Positions 22,399 to 34,211 of a stretch of DNA of 64,000 nt are shown here, one piece after another. Origin of the DNA: Desulfothermus okinawensis JCM 13304 (GTDB lineage: Bacteria > Desulfobacterota > Desulfovibrionia > Desulfovibrionales > Desulfothermaceae); assembly GCA_001311565.1 (NCBI GenBank), contig BBBM01000002.1:91809-155808 (forward strand). Direction: 5' to 3'. Position numbers and translations under genes: made by a program. Within the stretch, counting starts at the first letter, position 1. Every line of letters begins with the position of its first letter. Under the pieces are notes generated by a model. The model had not been told where the DNA came from. It made no database searches and saw only the letters and a program-made list of their open reading frames with translations.

Positions 22399-23008
22399 AT
22401 GTTTCAAAGGGAACTTGAGATAATAAATTTTCACGCAACCGAGGGAGCAAGGCTAAGGACATCTTTTTTTTGAAGAAAATGCCAGGCTGATAATAGATAT
22501 AGCTGGTACAATAGCCGCAAGTCTAGTTAAAGGCGGAAAGGTGTTAATTTGTGGAAATGGGGGGAGCGCTTCTGATGCTCAGCACATGGCAGCTGAATTT
22601 GTTGGCAGATTCAAGATTGAGCGGCCACCACTTCCTGCCATTGCATTGACAACTGATAGCTCTATCCTTACTTGTATTAGTAATGATTATAGCTTTAGAG
22701 ATGTATTCAGTAGACAGGTAAAAGGCCTTGGAGTAGAGGGAGATGTCCTTGTAGTCATTAGTACATCTGGTAGGAGCAAAAATATATTAAATGCCATAGA
22801 TGCAGCAAAGGAAAAGAATATTCAAACTATAGGACTAACTGGAGCAAAAGGAATCAGGTTTGTAGATAGGTGTGACTATGCATTGGTAGTACCAAGTGAT
22901 TATACTCCTATAATTCAAGAAATCCATATAAGTGCAATACACTTAATATGCGAGTTAGTAGATGTATTTTTGTTTGAAGAAGTGCATAAAATAGATATCT
23001 ATTCATAA
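22399..23008 (+). CDS. gmhA: Sedoheptulose 7-phosphate isomerase (GmhA-type SIS protein)
   Basis: About 203 residues with one SIS domain: LICGNGGSASDAQHMAAEFVGRF, RPPLPAIALTTDSS, GDVLVVISTSGRSKN and EIHISAIHLICELVDVF. These are characteristic of phosphoheptose isomerase, which makes the heptose precursor for lipopolysaccharide. Start ATG 22399 after AAAGGGG. One break at T8 near 22464 within TSFFEENAR. DiaA is a close paralogue, but the residues listed and length suit GmhA. It has a structured leader and is followed by fmdB and hemC on the same strand. Confidence 0.88.
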
Positions 23009-23026
23009 TTTAAAAGGAGGTACATC

Positions 23027-23262
23027 ATGCCAATTTATGAGTATGTTTGTTTAGATTGTAATAATAAATTTGAAGAACTTGTATTAAAAAAATGATGCAA
23101 ATGTAAAATGTCCAAAATGTAGCAGCGGAAATACAAAAAAAATTGATGTCTACATGTAGGGCAAAAGTTGCTGGTGGTGCTTCTTTAGATAATCTTTCTT
23201 CCAGTACTAGTTCTTCTTGTTCTGGTTGTTCTGGTGGGAATTGTTCAACATGTGGTGGTTAA
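23027..23262 (+). CDS. FmdB-type zinc-ribbon protein
   Basis: About 78 residues: [18 protein letters not shown], then [10 protein letters not shown], giving the two CxxC knuckles of the FmdB regulatory zinc ribbon, then a Ser/Cys/Gly-rich tail. RBS AAAAGGAGG before ATG 23027. Breaks at A7 near 23090 and A8 near 23140. The function of this family is poorly defined. Confidence 0.8.
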
Positions 23263-23281
23263 AAAGGATTGGAAGACAAAA

Positions 23282-24222
23282 ATGATTCATAGAATACGTA
23301 TCGCAACAAGGGGAAGCAAATTAGCTCTTTGGCAGGCCCATTATATTGGTGGATTAATAGAAAAGAAGTATTCCAATATAAAAGTGGAGTATAAGATTGT
23401 TAAGACTTCTGGAGATAAAATACTAGATGTTCCACTTGCCAAGATAGGTGGAAAAGGTCTCTTTGTAAAAGAAATAGAAGAAACATTACTTGGAGATGAT
23501 GCTGATATAGCTGTACATTCAATGAAAGACGTACCATCTATCTTGCCAGAGGGGCTAGAGGTAGACATAATTCCAAGGAGGGAAGAGCCCTTTGACGCCT
23601 TTTTATCAGAAAAGTATAGGGACATTGGCTCCCTTCCCAAGGGGGCAATAATTGGAACCAGTAGTTTGAGGAGACAGGCACAGGTAAAAAAAATACGTCC
23701 TGATTTAGAAGTTCGTATGCTCAGGGGAAATTTAGATACAAGGGTAAGGAAGTTAAAACAAGGGATGTATGATGCAATAATTATTGCAATAGCTGGTCTA
23801 AAACGACTTAATATATGGTGTAAGTATATGGAAGTGCTAACTCCGCCTGATTTTTACCCAGCTGTTGGTCAGGGAGCCCTGGGCATAGAATACAAGAAGG
23901 ATCGTAAGGATGTTTTAGACACAATATCCTTTTTAAATGACAGTGAGACCAAGATATGTGTGATGGCTGAAAGGGGTTTTTTAGATGAGCTTCAAGGTGG
24001 ATGTCAGGTTCCAATTGGTGGTTATGCCAGATAGAAGATAATATGGTGTATCTAAGAGGATTTGTTTCTGATATAGACGGAAAAAGGTTTGTATATGGTG
24101 AGAAAAAAAGGAAGCATCTCAGATCCAGTAAAGGTTGGGATTGATCTGGTAGGTATATTCTTAATAATGGAGGTCAGGAGATTTTACAGGAAATTTATGA
24201 TCAAGGGGTTATAGATATATGA
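23282..24222 (+). CDS. hemC: Porphobilinogen deaminase
   Basis: Polymerises four porphobilinogens to hydroxymethylbilane in haem and sirohaem synthesis. About 312 residues. Seen: [46 protein letters not shown] and the cofactor cysteine in [13 protein letters not shown] chose ATG 23282 because it matches the family N-terminus; a longer reading begins at 23234. Breaks: lost base near 24030, A7 near 24102, lost G near 24145 (CTGGTAGG for CTGGGTAGG). Its stop overlaps the start of the M16 gene (ATGA at 24219-24222), so the two are translationally coupled. Confidence 0.95.
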
Positions 24223-25746
24223 GAAAGCATTTTTTTTGCAATATTTGTAATGGTATGGATTTTAGCTTTTAATGTCACTACAAGGGGAGAGGCGGTTGTT
24301 TCAATGGATAAATTAAGGGAAAAGATTCATTCTTTTAAGCTTTCAAATGGGATGACATTTGTTGTAATGGAGAGAAAAACTTCTCCAGTGGTAAGTTTTG
24401 TTACATTTGTAAAGGTAGGTAGTGTTGATGAAGAAACAGGACACACTGGTATTGCCCATATTTTGAGCATATGGCATTTAAAGGAACTAAAGATATTGGT
24501 ACCAAAGATTATGAGAGGGAAAAAGTTTTATTAAAAAAAATTAGATGAAGCATATGTAAAATATATAAAGTGTAAAGATCTGAATGGAGATAAAAATAAA
24601 TGTGGTGTTTTTGAAGATAAGTTTAAAAAGTTTCTCAGGGATGCAAATTCTTTAGTAAAACACAATGAATTTTCAAAGATAATAGAGAAAAACGGTGGAG
24701 AAGACCTAAATGCAGGTACATCTACTGACTATACAATTTATTACTGTTCGCTTCCAGCAAATAAAGTAGAATTATGGTTTTTCCTTGAATCTGACAGACT
24801 GAAAAATCCAGTATTTAGGGAATTTTATACAGAAAAAGAGGTAATCAGGGAAGAAAGGCGCATGAGAGTTGATACATCTCCAATGGGAAAGCTCATAGAG
24901 GCATTTAGATCAGTTGCATTTAGCGCCCATCCCTATGGACATCCTACTATAGGGTGGGATTCAGATATTATTCACACTACCATTAAAGATGTGGAAAAAT
25001 TCCATAAGAAATTTTATGTGCCACAGAATATAACAATAGCAATAGTGGGAGATGTGGATTTAGATGAAATAAAAAAAATGGCCAATATCTATTTTGGAGA
25101 AATTAAAAAAAAGACCTGATCCACCCTATGTTTGGACAAAGGAGCCTAAACAGGAAGGAAAAAAAAGAGGTTGTTTTGTATGCAGATGCACAGCCCATGT
25201 ATATTAGGGGTTACCACGTGCCAGGATATGGGAGTAGGGATTATCTTGCATTGGAGCTTTTAGAAGAGATTTTATCCGCAGGCAGGAGTTCAAGGCTCTA
25301 TGCCCACCTTGTATTGGAAAAAAAAATTGGCACTATCTATTTCTGCATTTTATGGATTTCCAGGAGAGAGATATCCATGCCTTTTCGGTATATTTGCTAT
25401 ACCAAATCACGGGGTAAGTCTTGATAAATTGTCCAGGGCAATAGATATGGAACTTGAAGATATTTTAAAGAATGGAGTGAGCAGGGAAGAACTTAATAGG
25501 GCTTACACAATAGATGAAGCAAATTTACTCAGGGAAATGGAATCCAATCTTGGGATGGCAAAAGAACTTGCATATGCCCAGTCTATGTATGGTGACTACA
25601 ATAGGCTATTTTCAGATCTTGAAGCACTAAAATCTGTGAGCTCAAAGGATATCACAGGTGTAATAGAAAAATATTTTGTATCAGGTAATATGGTTGAGGC
25701 AAGGTTAATTAATTCAAAAAAAACAAAAATAGGGCGTTATATATGA
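24219..25746 (+). CDS. M16 family zinc metallopeptidase (active-type)
   Basis: About 508 residues. N-terminal signal or membrane segment (FFAIFVMVWILAFNV), then the M16 N-domain. The zinc motif HxxEH reads HILEH after restoring a lost G at about 24464 (TTGAG for TTGGAG), with the downstream glutamate region EKEVIREERR. The second domain covers HPYGHPTIG, VGDVDLDEI and LLEEILSAGRSSRLY. Breaks also at T8 near 24231, A8 near 24533, A7 near 25105, A7 near 25320. A substrate cannot be inferred; processing of periplasmic peptides is the usual idea. The next gene overlaps by ATGA. Confidence 0.88.
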
Positions 25747-27154
25747 AGAGGGCAATATTAATGGTAATGGTTTTAAGTCTTATGGGTTGTGGGTTTTCAG
25801 GCCCTAAAAGATATAGTGAACTAAAGTTTAAAAAGAATATCTCATGGCCAAATTACAAAATTTCCTCTTACCTTGCCAAAAATGGAGTAAAGCTCTTTTT
25901 GATAGAAGATCATGAACTACCCATCATTAAGTGTACTATTTTTATAAAAGGTGGGAAATATTCGGTGCCAAAAGGAAAAGAAGGTCTTGAATTTATCCTT
26001 GCACAAATGCTCAGGATGGGTGGAACAAAAGAGTATCCAGGGGAAAAACTTGATGTCTTTTTAGAAGATAGGGCTGTTGAATATGACATTGACTTTGATT
26101 TCTTAAATGGTGTGGTGGAGATTGATTTATTAAAAAAAGGATTTTGATACGGTTATTCCAGTTATTCTTGAGAGTTTATCAAATCCAATATTTACACAGG
26201 ACAAACTAGAGTTAGCAAAGATGAGACTCTTAACAATAATTTCCAGGAGAAATGACAGACAAGAAGAAGTTGGCATGAGGGAGTTTAAAAGGATTATATA
26301 TGGAAGGGATTCAGTGTGGGGCCGTCTTCCAACTAAAGATAGTGTGAAAAAAAATAACCCTCAAAGATGTGGAGAAGTTTTATAAAAAAACTATTTGCAG
26401 GATCCAATATGCTCGTGGGAGTTGTAGGAGATTTTGACAAAAATAATATGGAGGAAAAACTAAACGACTTGTTTGCAGTATTTAAAAGGGGCAAAGATAT
26501 TAAATTTAATTTTCCACAAATTAAGCCAGAGGTTCACCAAAGATATATTATTGATAAACCAGGGTCAAATCAGGCTTTTATAATCTTAGGTCATCTGGGA
26601 ACTTATCGTCTAAATCCAGATTTCGCAGCCCTTCAGGTCATGAATATGATTTTGAGTGGGGGTTTTTCTGGCAGACTATTTGAGAACATAAGGACTAAAA
26701 TGGGGCTTGCTTATAGCGTATATGGACATTTTGGAGGAGAGAGATATTATCCAGGACTCTTTTTTTGTAGCCCTTAAGACAAAAAAATAGTTCTGTTGCC
26801 AAAGCTATAGGTGCAGTAATTGATCAGCTTGAAAAGATAAAAGCCCGTGGTGTAACTAAAAAAAGAAGTAGTTGACGCAAAAGAACAATTTTTAAATTCT
26901 CTGGTTTTTAGATATGACTCTCCCAAAAAAATAATGGATAGAAGGCTTTATTATGAAATAAGAGACATGGAACCAGATTCCTTTAAAAAAATTGATTAAT
27001 GATATAAAGGCAGTGAAAGTGGAAGATGTAAATAGAGTAGCAAAAAAAGTATTTGTGCATAAAGGATCTAGATATCTTAGTGGTTGGAGACAAACATGTT
27101 CTTATAAATGACCTGGATAAATTGGGAAAATGGAAGGATTGGGTGCTTGAATAA
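25743..27154 (+). CDS. M16-like peptidase homologue without HxxEH, lipoprotein
   Basis: About 470 residues. Lipoprotein signal with lipobox LMGC at residues 14-17 (MKRAILMVMVLSLMGCGF). The two M16 domains are present (VGVVGDFDKNNMEEKL, MNMILSGGFSGRLFENI, GLAYSVYGHF) but the zinc-site region reads LEFILAQMLRMGGT, so HxxEH is missing. Such inactive subunits pair with an active M16 partner. The start overlaps the stop of the active gene (ATGA at 25743-25746). Breaks near 26140, 26350, 26765, 26860, 26985 and 27065. Confidence 0.85.
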
Positions 27155-27330
27155 GGTTGCCAAAAACACAGGTGAATTGGTTTTTATTTTTTTGGTAAAA
27201 AAAAGTTAAATTTTTTTGTTGCTTTTAATCAATTGGTATTAGATTTGTCTTGTAAAATCAGGACAGTTTATGTAGTATAAATAGCAAAATTGGTTCAATG
27301 TTGCTTAATTAAATAAGGAGGGTGTAAGTT

Positions 27331-28601
27331 ATGAAAAATAATCAGGAGAGTTATAAAAAGCTCCTTGAGATAGGAAGGCCACCAAATATAAAAAAAACTG
27401 TTCCCAAACTCGAAGGCCTTGATTGTCAGTGGAAAGGTCATAGATAGGGCCATGCTAAAAAAAAGGCAAGGCAATGACCATTGCTGCAAATGGGAGAAAC
27501 TATTTTGTAATAAGAGGAGCACTACTTGCAGCACAAAGGGCAAATGCTGCAATAATCATGGAAATAGCCAAGTCAGAGTCAACTTATTGTCCCACCAATT
27601 TCTGGAATCTGGCAAGAAGGGTAGATGTGCTTTGTAATGAGTTAAATATAACAGTCCCTGTGGCCATCCATGCGGACCATTTTGCAATTAAGGGCAAGGA
27701 AGATATAGAAAAGGCCAGAAAACAAATTCCCTCTATGTTTGATTTTGGGATAACTTCAATTGCAATAGATGCATCTCACCTGCCAGATAGGGATAATCTT
27801 CTGGCCAATCTAGAACTATCACAATATATTCCCAAATGGGCTGGATATGAGACAGAGGTTGGAGAGATAAAGGGAAAAGAGGGTCTATCAACCCTGAAGA
27901 AGCCCTGTTTTTAATCAAGGGCTTAAATGCACATTCAATATTTCCAGACTGGATTGCACTGAATAATGGTACAACCCATGGTATCCAGGACTCAGATGCT
28001 GGAATTCAAGTAGATTTAACAGCTGAGATACACAAGGCCCTGGAGCCATATAAGGTTTCAGGTGCCCAACATGGTACATCTGGAAATAGTACACAGAGAT
28101 TAAAAGAAATCGCCCAGAAGACAAGGACAACAAAGGCTAATGTTGCAACAGCACTTCAGATGATCTCCTGGGGTGTTCGGGTAAATGACTATGGAAATGC
28201 TGAGTTAGATGAAAATGGTGAATTTATAAAAGAAAAGGACAAAGGAGTTAGTGAAGAACTGTGGCAAGAGATGGTTGAATATGCAAAGAAAAATGGCATA
28301 AGAGGTGGAAATTATAAAAAAATTAAATCTACCATTTGAAACTGCACTTTTATCAGAACCACCTGAGATAAGGGAGAGAATGACCAAAAATGTAGAAGAG
28401 TTTGTATATCATCTACTGGTTGATGTTTTCAATGCAAAGGATACTGCTGATATTGCAAAGAAGCTTATTTTAGAAGCAAAAACCTATGATTTAGGGCCAA
28501 AGGGAGAAAAAAAATTGAAGATGAATCTCAGTGGAGCATTGAAAAAAATAAAAGCAATGGAGGCCTCTCAAAAACAAGGCAGTGGTGATTATGACGATTA
28601 A
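27331..28601 (+). CDS. fba: Class II fructose-1,6-bisphosphate aldolase
   Basis: Zinc-dependent aldolase of glycolysis and gluconeogenesis, about 422 residues (long class II form). Seen: VAIHADHF (zinc His), SIAIDASHL, YETEVGEIKG, ALNNGTTHGIQ, VSGAQHGTSGN, ALQMISWGVRVNDYG. ATG 27331 has AAGGAGGG upstream. Breaks: A8 near 27397, A8 near 27465, a lost base near 27888, A7 near 28320. It is followed immediately by a strong terminator. With eno it covers central carbon flow. Confidence 0.93.
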
Positions 28602-28615
28602 GAAAGAAAAATGGG

Positions 28616-28641
28616 GGCCACTACCTTGTAGTGGCCTTTTT
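28616..28641 (+). terminator. Intrinsic terminator of fba
   Basis: GGCCACTAC and GTAGTGGCC form a 9-bp perfect stem with loop CTT, followed by five T. It abuts the stop of the convergent larB gene. Confidence 0.88.
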
Positions 28642-29395
28642 CTATTTAAAGGAATTGAATATCTTGGCAGCCATGTAAGCAGCCCCAAATCCATTATCTA
28701 TATTTAAGACACTAACACCACCTGAACAGGAGTTTAGCATCCCCAGAAGTGCACTGATACCATTAAAACTTGCTCCATATCCAACAGATGTGGGTACAGC
28801 CAGTATTGGCTTGCCTGTGAGCCCCCCAATTACACTGGGCAGTGCTCCTTCCATGCCAGCTACCACTATTAAGAGCCTGGCCTGTCTGAGCTTATCTAAG
28901 AATGGGAAAATCCTGTGAATTCCAGCCACTCCTACATCTGTTATTAGTCCCACATCTAGATCAAAAAAATTTTGCACACAAATAGGCCTCCAATGCAATT
29001 GGAAGATCAGAGGCACCAGCTGTTATTACAATAACATCACCTTCTTGTTGCCACGGTGGATCAAGAGAGATTTTTTTTCCCAAAACAAAGGATTTTGGTG
29101 AGGAATAATATTTCCCTTTACTGAAAAACTTTTCCAGTTTTTCGCCAATTTCCTTATCTAATTTGGTAACCAATATCTTATCCGCCCCGCTGGAAGATAA
29201 TATTGTTTCCAGTTGTTCTATACTTTTTCCTTTACCAAAAATAATTTCCCCATGACCAGTCCTGATTTCCCTGTGGGAGTCTATACAAACTCCATTATCA
29301 AGCCTTTTGAATGGTAGGTCTTTAAGGTAGTTGTATGCATCTTCAATAGATATATTCCCAACTGACAGGTCCATTAAAATATTTTTGATGTCCAA
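28642..29395 (-). CDS. larB: LarB-type pyridinium-3,5-biscarboxylate mononucleotide synthase
   Basis: About 251 residues. The C-terminal PurE-like domain shows [57 protein letters not shown] and [10 protein letters not shown], all standard for LarB, the first enzyme of nickel-pincer cofactor synthesis (carboxylation and hydrolysis of NaAD). Start is TTG 29395 with AAAGGAG eight bases upstream. One break at T7 near 28966. larC and larE are not in the window. Confidence 0.9.
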
Positions 29396-29462
29396 TTTTA
29401 TTGCTCCTTTTTATTATGATTTTTAAATAATCTTGCCTAAAGATAAATATCCATGTATGATC

Positions 29463-29513
29463 CCCTCTAAATGTTTAGAGTTTTTTTAGTCAACCGTGGA
29501 CTGGATTAGAGGG
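29463..29513 (+). promoter_or_regulatory. Alternative hairpins in leader of HD-GYP gene
   Basis: CTCTAAA (29465-29471) pairs with TTTAGAG (29474-29480) followed by T7, a terminator form. The overlapping CCCTCTAA (29463-29470) also pairs perfectly with TTAGAGGG (29506-29513). The two structures exclude each other. Position: between larB (minus) and the GAF/HD-GYP gene at 29559. Confidence 0.35.
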
Positions 29514-29558
29514 TTGCAGCATGTCCATTAAAATTCAAAAGGTTTAAGGGAAATTATA

Positions 29559-31530
29559 ATGGTAGATTCAAACTTTGCCATATCAAAGGCAACAAACCTA
29601 TTGATATCTAGAAAACCCAAGGAAAAATTAGATGGCTTTTTTTGAGTTTCTGGAAAAAAATTTTGGAATAGATGGGGCATGTGTTTTCCTATGGACCCCT
29701 GAATACAATATGTTCAGAACATGTGGTCTGGAGTGGGTAAAGGATGATTTTAAAGAGAACTTAAATGAAATCATTTTTTTCTCTCTATGGTGAAGATGAT
29801 ATACTATTTTTACCTCTAGATAAGAATAGTTATGCAGATGTAGTGCTCAAACAAAACACTCCTCTCTATGTGAGGGATACAAGTAAATCTCCTTATTGGG
29901 GGATAGTATTAGATATAAAGGAGGAATAAAATCCACATATATTTATCCCCTGATTAACAGAGAGGATATTAAAGTAATTATAGTATTTTTTTAGTAGGTA
30001 CACAGATGGTTTTTCCATGGATTTCATTAAATTTATAAATGAAATATCAGATAAATTATCTTCAATAATTGAGATTATAATACATGAAGAAACCCAAAAA
30101 ATTACAAAAATAAAACTTCAAAAAGAACTCAAACAAAGGAACTATGAATTAGAGATATTGCTTAATATGTCAAGACAACTGAGTTTTACTTCTACCTATG
30201 AAGAAACACTAAAAATTGTAAGTAATTTACTCCATTTTGGTGTAGAATATGATTTCTTTTCAATTTTAATAGTTTCAGATTATATGAAAAAAAATATTTA
30301 TTTATCCCTATCATGTACTAGGCGAAAATTTGATAAAATACATAATTGACAATATGATAAAGGAGATTTCTAGAGATGTTGCAGTAGAAAAAAAATGAAT
30401 TTGATATCTATATTGAGACACCCATGCATAAAAACATAAAATGTGTAAAAGATACTTCTCAACTTTTTCTATTTCCAATAGAGATCAGTCCTGCTGGCAT
30501 GGATAAGGGGATATTTTGTGTTGGCCGAAGCAGCGGAAGATTTACCAATGAAGAAATCAGGTTTTTGAATCTTGTTGTAACCCAATTAAATATAACCTTC
30601 TTAAGGATCATAGAACTCAGGGAAAGGGAGAGATCTATTGTTCAAAATATTTTGTATAATTTTCCAGAAGGAGTTATATTAATTGATGATAATCTAAAGG
30701 TATTACTTTTCAATAAGATTGGAGAAGGGTTAATATCTAAATTTGGACAATTTTCAGAAAGAAATCAGTTATTAAAATTCAAAAATATTTTAATTGGAGA
30801 CCTTATTAGTTCACAAAAAAAAAGAAGTAGAGATAGAGGTTGGGAATGGTGAAGATTTGAAGATACTTAAATTAATGGTTCAACCTCTAGATATATCTCA
30901 TTCATCTCCCACATGGATCATATTGGTCTCAGACGTTACTGAACACAGGACCTTTCAAAGAAAAATACACAGGATGTTAGAGGGGACTGTGTATTCACTT
31001 GCATTGGCCATTGAGAGAAGGGATCCATATACTGCTGGACATCAAAAAAAATGTTGCCAATCTTGCAGTAGAAATTGGCAAAAAAAATGGGATTAGAAGA
31101 AGAAACAGTAAATATTTTGTATATGGGTGGACTTCTTCACGACCTGGGAAAGATTGCAATCCCCTCAGAAATACTGACAAAACCGGGTAAATTGACTCCA
31201 GAGGAATTCGCCTTAATCAAGACTCACCCCCGGGTGGGATATGAAATTTTAAAGGACGTTGAGTTCGTAGGCCCAATAAAAGAGATGGTCCTGTATCACC
31301 ATGAAAGACTCAATGGAACAGGGTATCCCAACGGTTTAAAGGGAGACGAGATTCCCCTGGAGGCAAGGATACTTGCTGTGGCAGACGTGGTTGATGCCAT
31401 ATCGTCACACAGGCCCTATAGACCTTCACTGGGAATTGAAACTGCCCTAAAGGAGATAAGAACTTACAGGGGGAAATTATACGACTCAGATGCAGTGGAT
31501 GCATGTCTATCTATTGATTTTTCAGATTAA
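29559..31530 (+). CDS. GAF-PAS-HD-GYP c-di-GMP phosphodiesterase
   Basis: About 655 residues. N-terminal GAF-like region (FGIDGACVFLWTPEYNMFRTCGL), a second GAF-like region (SRQLSFTSTYEETLKIVSNLLHF), a PAS segment (IVQNILYNFPEGVILIDDNLKVLLFN) and a C-terminal HD-GYP domain with LLHDLGKIAIP, HPRVGYEILKD and the diagnostic HHERLNGTGYPNGLKG. It should hydrolyse cyclic di-GMP in the cytoplasm. Breaks at T and A runs near 29645, 29780, 29895, 29995, 30345, 30400, 30825 and 31055. It lies 57 bases before a sigma-54 activator with a degenerate receiver, and the two are likely one operon. Confidence 0.88.
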
Positions 31531-31586
31531 GTATGCGAAAGATTGCCCTTTAAAAGAGTTACAAATTAACATGTTGCAGGAAAAAT

Positions 31587-32976
31587 ATGGAGAGATTTGT
31601 ACTATTTATTTCAGAATTAGACGATATAGCTCACTTGATAGATGGTCTCAAGGAAAACCACATACAATTTCATGTGAGCTGTGACCCGCATGAGATAGAA
31701 GTCCTGTTAGATAAAAGAAGTCCTGGACTGGTGGTTATTAAAGATGAATTAGAAAAAAATAGATCCAGAAGGATTCATAGAAAGGGCAGTAAACAAAGAT
31801 AATGCTCCAATGTTGTGGTTTTCTCAGAAAAAGCAGACAGTATAAAGGCAAAAAAATTTTTAGACCTGGGTGTGTTTGATTTTTGGATATCACCAATTGT
31901 CCTGGAAAAGGTCCTTGTGTTTTTTAAGGATGACACCACAGATGGGGGGCGGAAAAGAGAAAGGAGACATGGATACATAAAAATTGTTGGTGAGCACAAA
32001 AAGATAAGATTGGCCCTGGCCCTTGCAAAAAAAGGTGGCTCCTTCTGATGCAACGGTTTTAATCTCTGGGGAGTCTGGTACAGGGAAGGAGCTTATTGCA
32101 AAGTACATTCATTTAAACAGTAAAAGGGCAAAAGGTCCCTATGTGGCTGTAAATTGTGCTGCACTTCCTGAAAATCTTTTAGAGAGTGAACTCTTTGGAT
32201 ATGAAAAAGGTGCCTTTACAGGTGCCTATAAATCAAAACCTGGTAAGTTTGAGCTGGCCTCAGGAGGCACAATACTCCTTGATGAGGTCTCCGAGATGAA
32301 CCTTACCCTGCAGGCCAAACTCCTACGGGTGATTCAGGAAAAGGAAATAGATAGATTGGGAGGACTCCAGCCTATTAAAGTTGACGTTCGGATAATTGCC
32401 ACAACAAATAGGAACCTAAAGGAGTATGTTGAGCAGGGAAATTTCAGACAAGACCTATATTACAGGTTAAATGTCATCCCAATTCATCTTCCTCCCCTGA
32501 GGGAGAGGGGTGATGATGTTATTTTACTTGCCAATTACTTTTTGGAAAAATTCTCATCAGAATACAATATCATAACACCTGGCTTTAGTGATAAGGCTAT
32601 ATTATGGCTAAAAGAATATGAGTGGCCAGGGAATATAAGGGAGTTAGAGAATTTAATTGAGCGGGCAGTGTTAATTGCCCAGGACTCATACATTGAGCCA
32701 AGACATTTACTCATGGAGTCTTTAGAAGAAGACCTCCTTGGAGATTTTATTGACAAGGGGTCTTGCAGAGGTGATGGAAGAAGTGAGCAAAGGGACAGAT
32801 CTGGTGTCAATATAGACAGGATATTACCTTTAGAAGAGCTGGAAAAACAAATGATAATTAAAAGTTTAGAGAAGACCAGGGGGAATAGGACAAGGGCAGC
32901 GGAATTACTTGGTATCTCAGTTAGGACACTTAGGAATAAATTAAATAAACTAAGAGAACAGGGAATTACACTGTAA
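31587..32976 (+). CDS. Sigma-54 activator with degenerate receiver
   Basis: About 462 residues. The N-terminal 120 residues have a receiver-like fold ([21 protein letters not shown] ... [10 protein letters not shown]) but lack the DD pair and a clear acceptor Asp, so control is probably not by phosphorylation. The AAA+ domain is intact ([54 protein letters not shown]). The C-terminus has a Fis-type HTH ([25 protein letters not shown]). Breaks at A7 near 31752, near 31825 and A7 near 32028. Such activators often govern flagellar or biofilm genes; the target here is not visible. Confidence 0.88.
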
Positions 32977-32990
32977 AAGGAGCAAAGAAT

Positions 32991-34185
32991 ATGAGATATT
33001 TGACTAAAGAAGTGAGTCAGTTTTTAGAGAAAAGTTCCTGGATCAGGAAGATGTTTGAGACAGGTCTTGAGCTAAAAAAAGAAGTATGGTGAGGACAAGG
33101 TATATGACTTTAGTTTAGGCAATCCAGATCTTCCTCCACCAAAAAAAGGTCAAAGAGGCCCTAATGGAGATAGCCAGTTATGCAGATAGACCATATGTTT
33201 TTGGCTATATGCCAAATGCAGGGTCCCCTCAGACTAGAGAAAAGCTTGCTAAATATCTATCTCAGGAACAGGGAAGGGAAATTTCAGCCTCAGATGTAAT
33301 GCTCACCTGTGGTGCTGCTGGTGGGCTCAATTGTCTATTTAGATGTATTTTAGAGGCTGGTGAGGAAATCATCTGTCTGTCTCCCTATTTTGTTGAGTAT
33401 GGATTCTATTTATCTAACCATAAAGCAAAGGTCAAAGTTGTTGAAACAAAGGATAACTTTGAAATTGACCTTGAAAAAAATAGAAGAGGCGCTCTCAGAA
33501 AATGTACGTGGAGTTTTAATAAATTCTCCAAATAATCCAACAGGTCAAGTATATAGTGAGTCACAGCTTAAGCAGTTGGGTAATTTACTTACAAAATATT
33601 CAGAAAAATTTGAGAGACCAATTTATTTGATTTCAGATGAGCCATATAGGTTCTTGACTTACAATGGACTCAAGTGTCCTTCAGTATTTAAATGTTATAA
33701 AAATTCTATAATCGTGAGCTCTTTTTCAAAGAACCTATCCCTTGCTGGTGAGCGTATTGGGTATGTGGCCCTATGTCCTGATCTTCAGGGTAAAGATGAA
33801 CTCATGAATGGTCTTATCTTTGTAAATAGAATACTTGGTTATGTAAACGCCCCTACAATAGGGCAGAAGATATTAGACTTTGCACTTGGTGAAACTGTAG
33901 ATATTTCTATTTATGAAAAGAGAAGGGATATCATGGCTAATGTACTCAAAAATGCAGGATATGATTTTCTCATGCCAAAGGGTGGATTTTATTTTTTTTC
34001 CAAAGTCACCAATACCAGATGAAGTTGAATTTATAAAGATCTTGCAGGAGGAGAGAATTTTGGCAGTACCAGGTTCTGGATTTGGGAGGGGTGGATATTT
34101 TAGACTGTCTTTTTGTGTGTCTGAGAAGACAATAGAAAATTCTGCCACGGGTTTTAAGAGGGCCTTTGACAGGGTCATGTCCTAA
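32991..34185 (+). CDS. PLP-dependent class I/II aminotransferase
   Basis: About 397 residues, fold type I. Seen: FSLGNPDLPPP, TCGAAGGLNCLFRCIL, INSPNNPTGQVY, YLISDEPYRF (PLP-binding Asp and Tyr) and the Schiff-base lysine in SSFSKNLSLAGERIGY, with RLSFCVSEKTI near the end. AspC/AroJ-like; the exact amino donor cannot be told. RBS AAAAGGAG before ATG 32991. Breaks at A7 near 33080, A7 near 33150, A7 near 33478, T8 near 33998. It lies 14 bases after the sigma-54 activator. Confidence 0.88.
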
Positions 34186-34211
34186 CCCTTTATGATATCA
34201 GGAGGTTGACA

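Noticed and set aside
23234..23281. Upstream start of hemC at 23234
   Set aside because: Adds 16 residues overlapping the zinc-ribbon gene; family proteins begin at the ATG at 23282.
29502..29518. Sigma-54 promoter (TGG...TTGCA) before the HD-GYP gene
   Set aside because: Spacing between TGG and TTGC is nine bases instead of eight.
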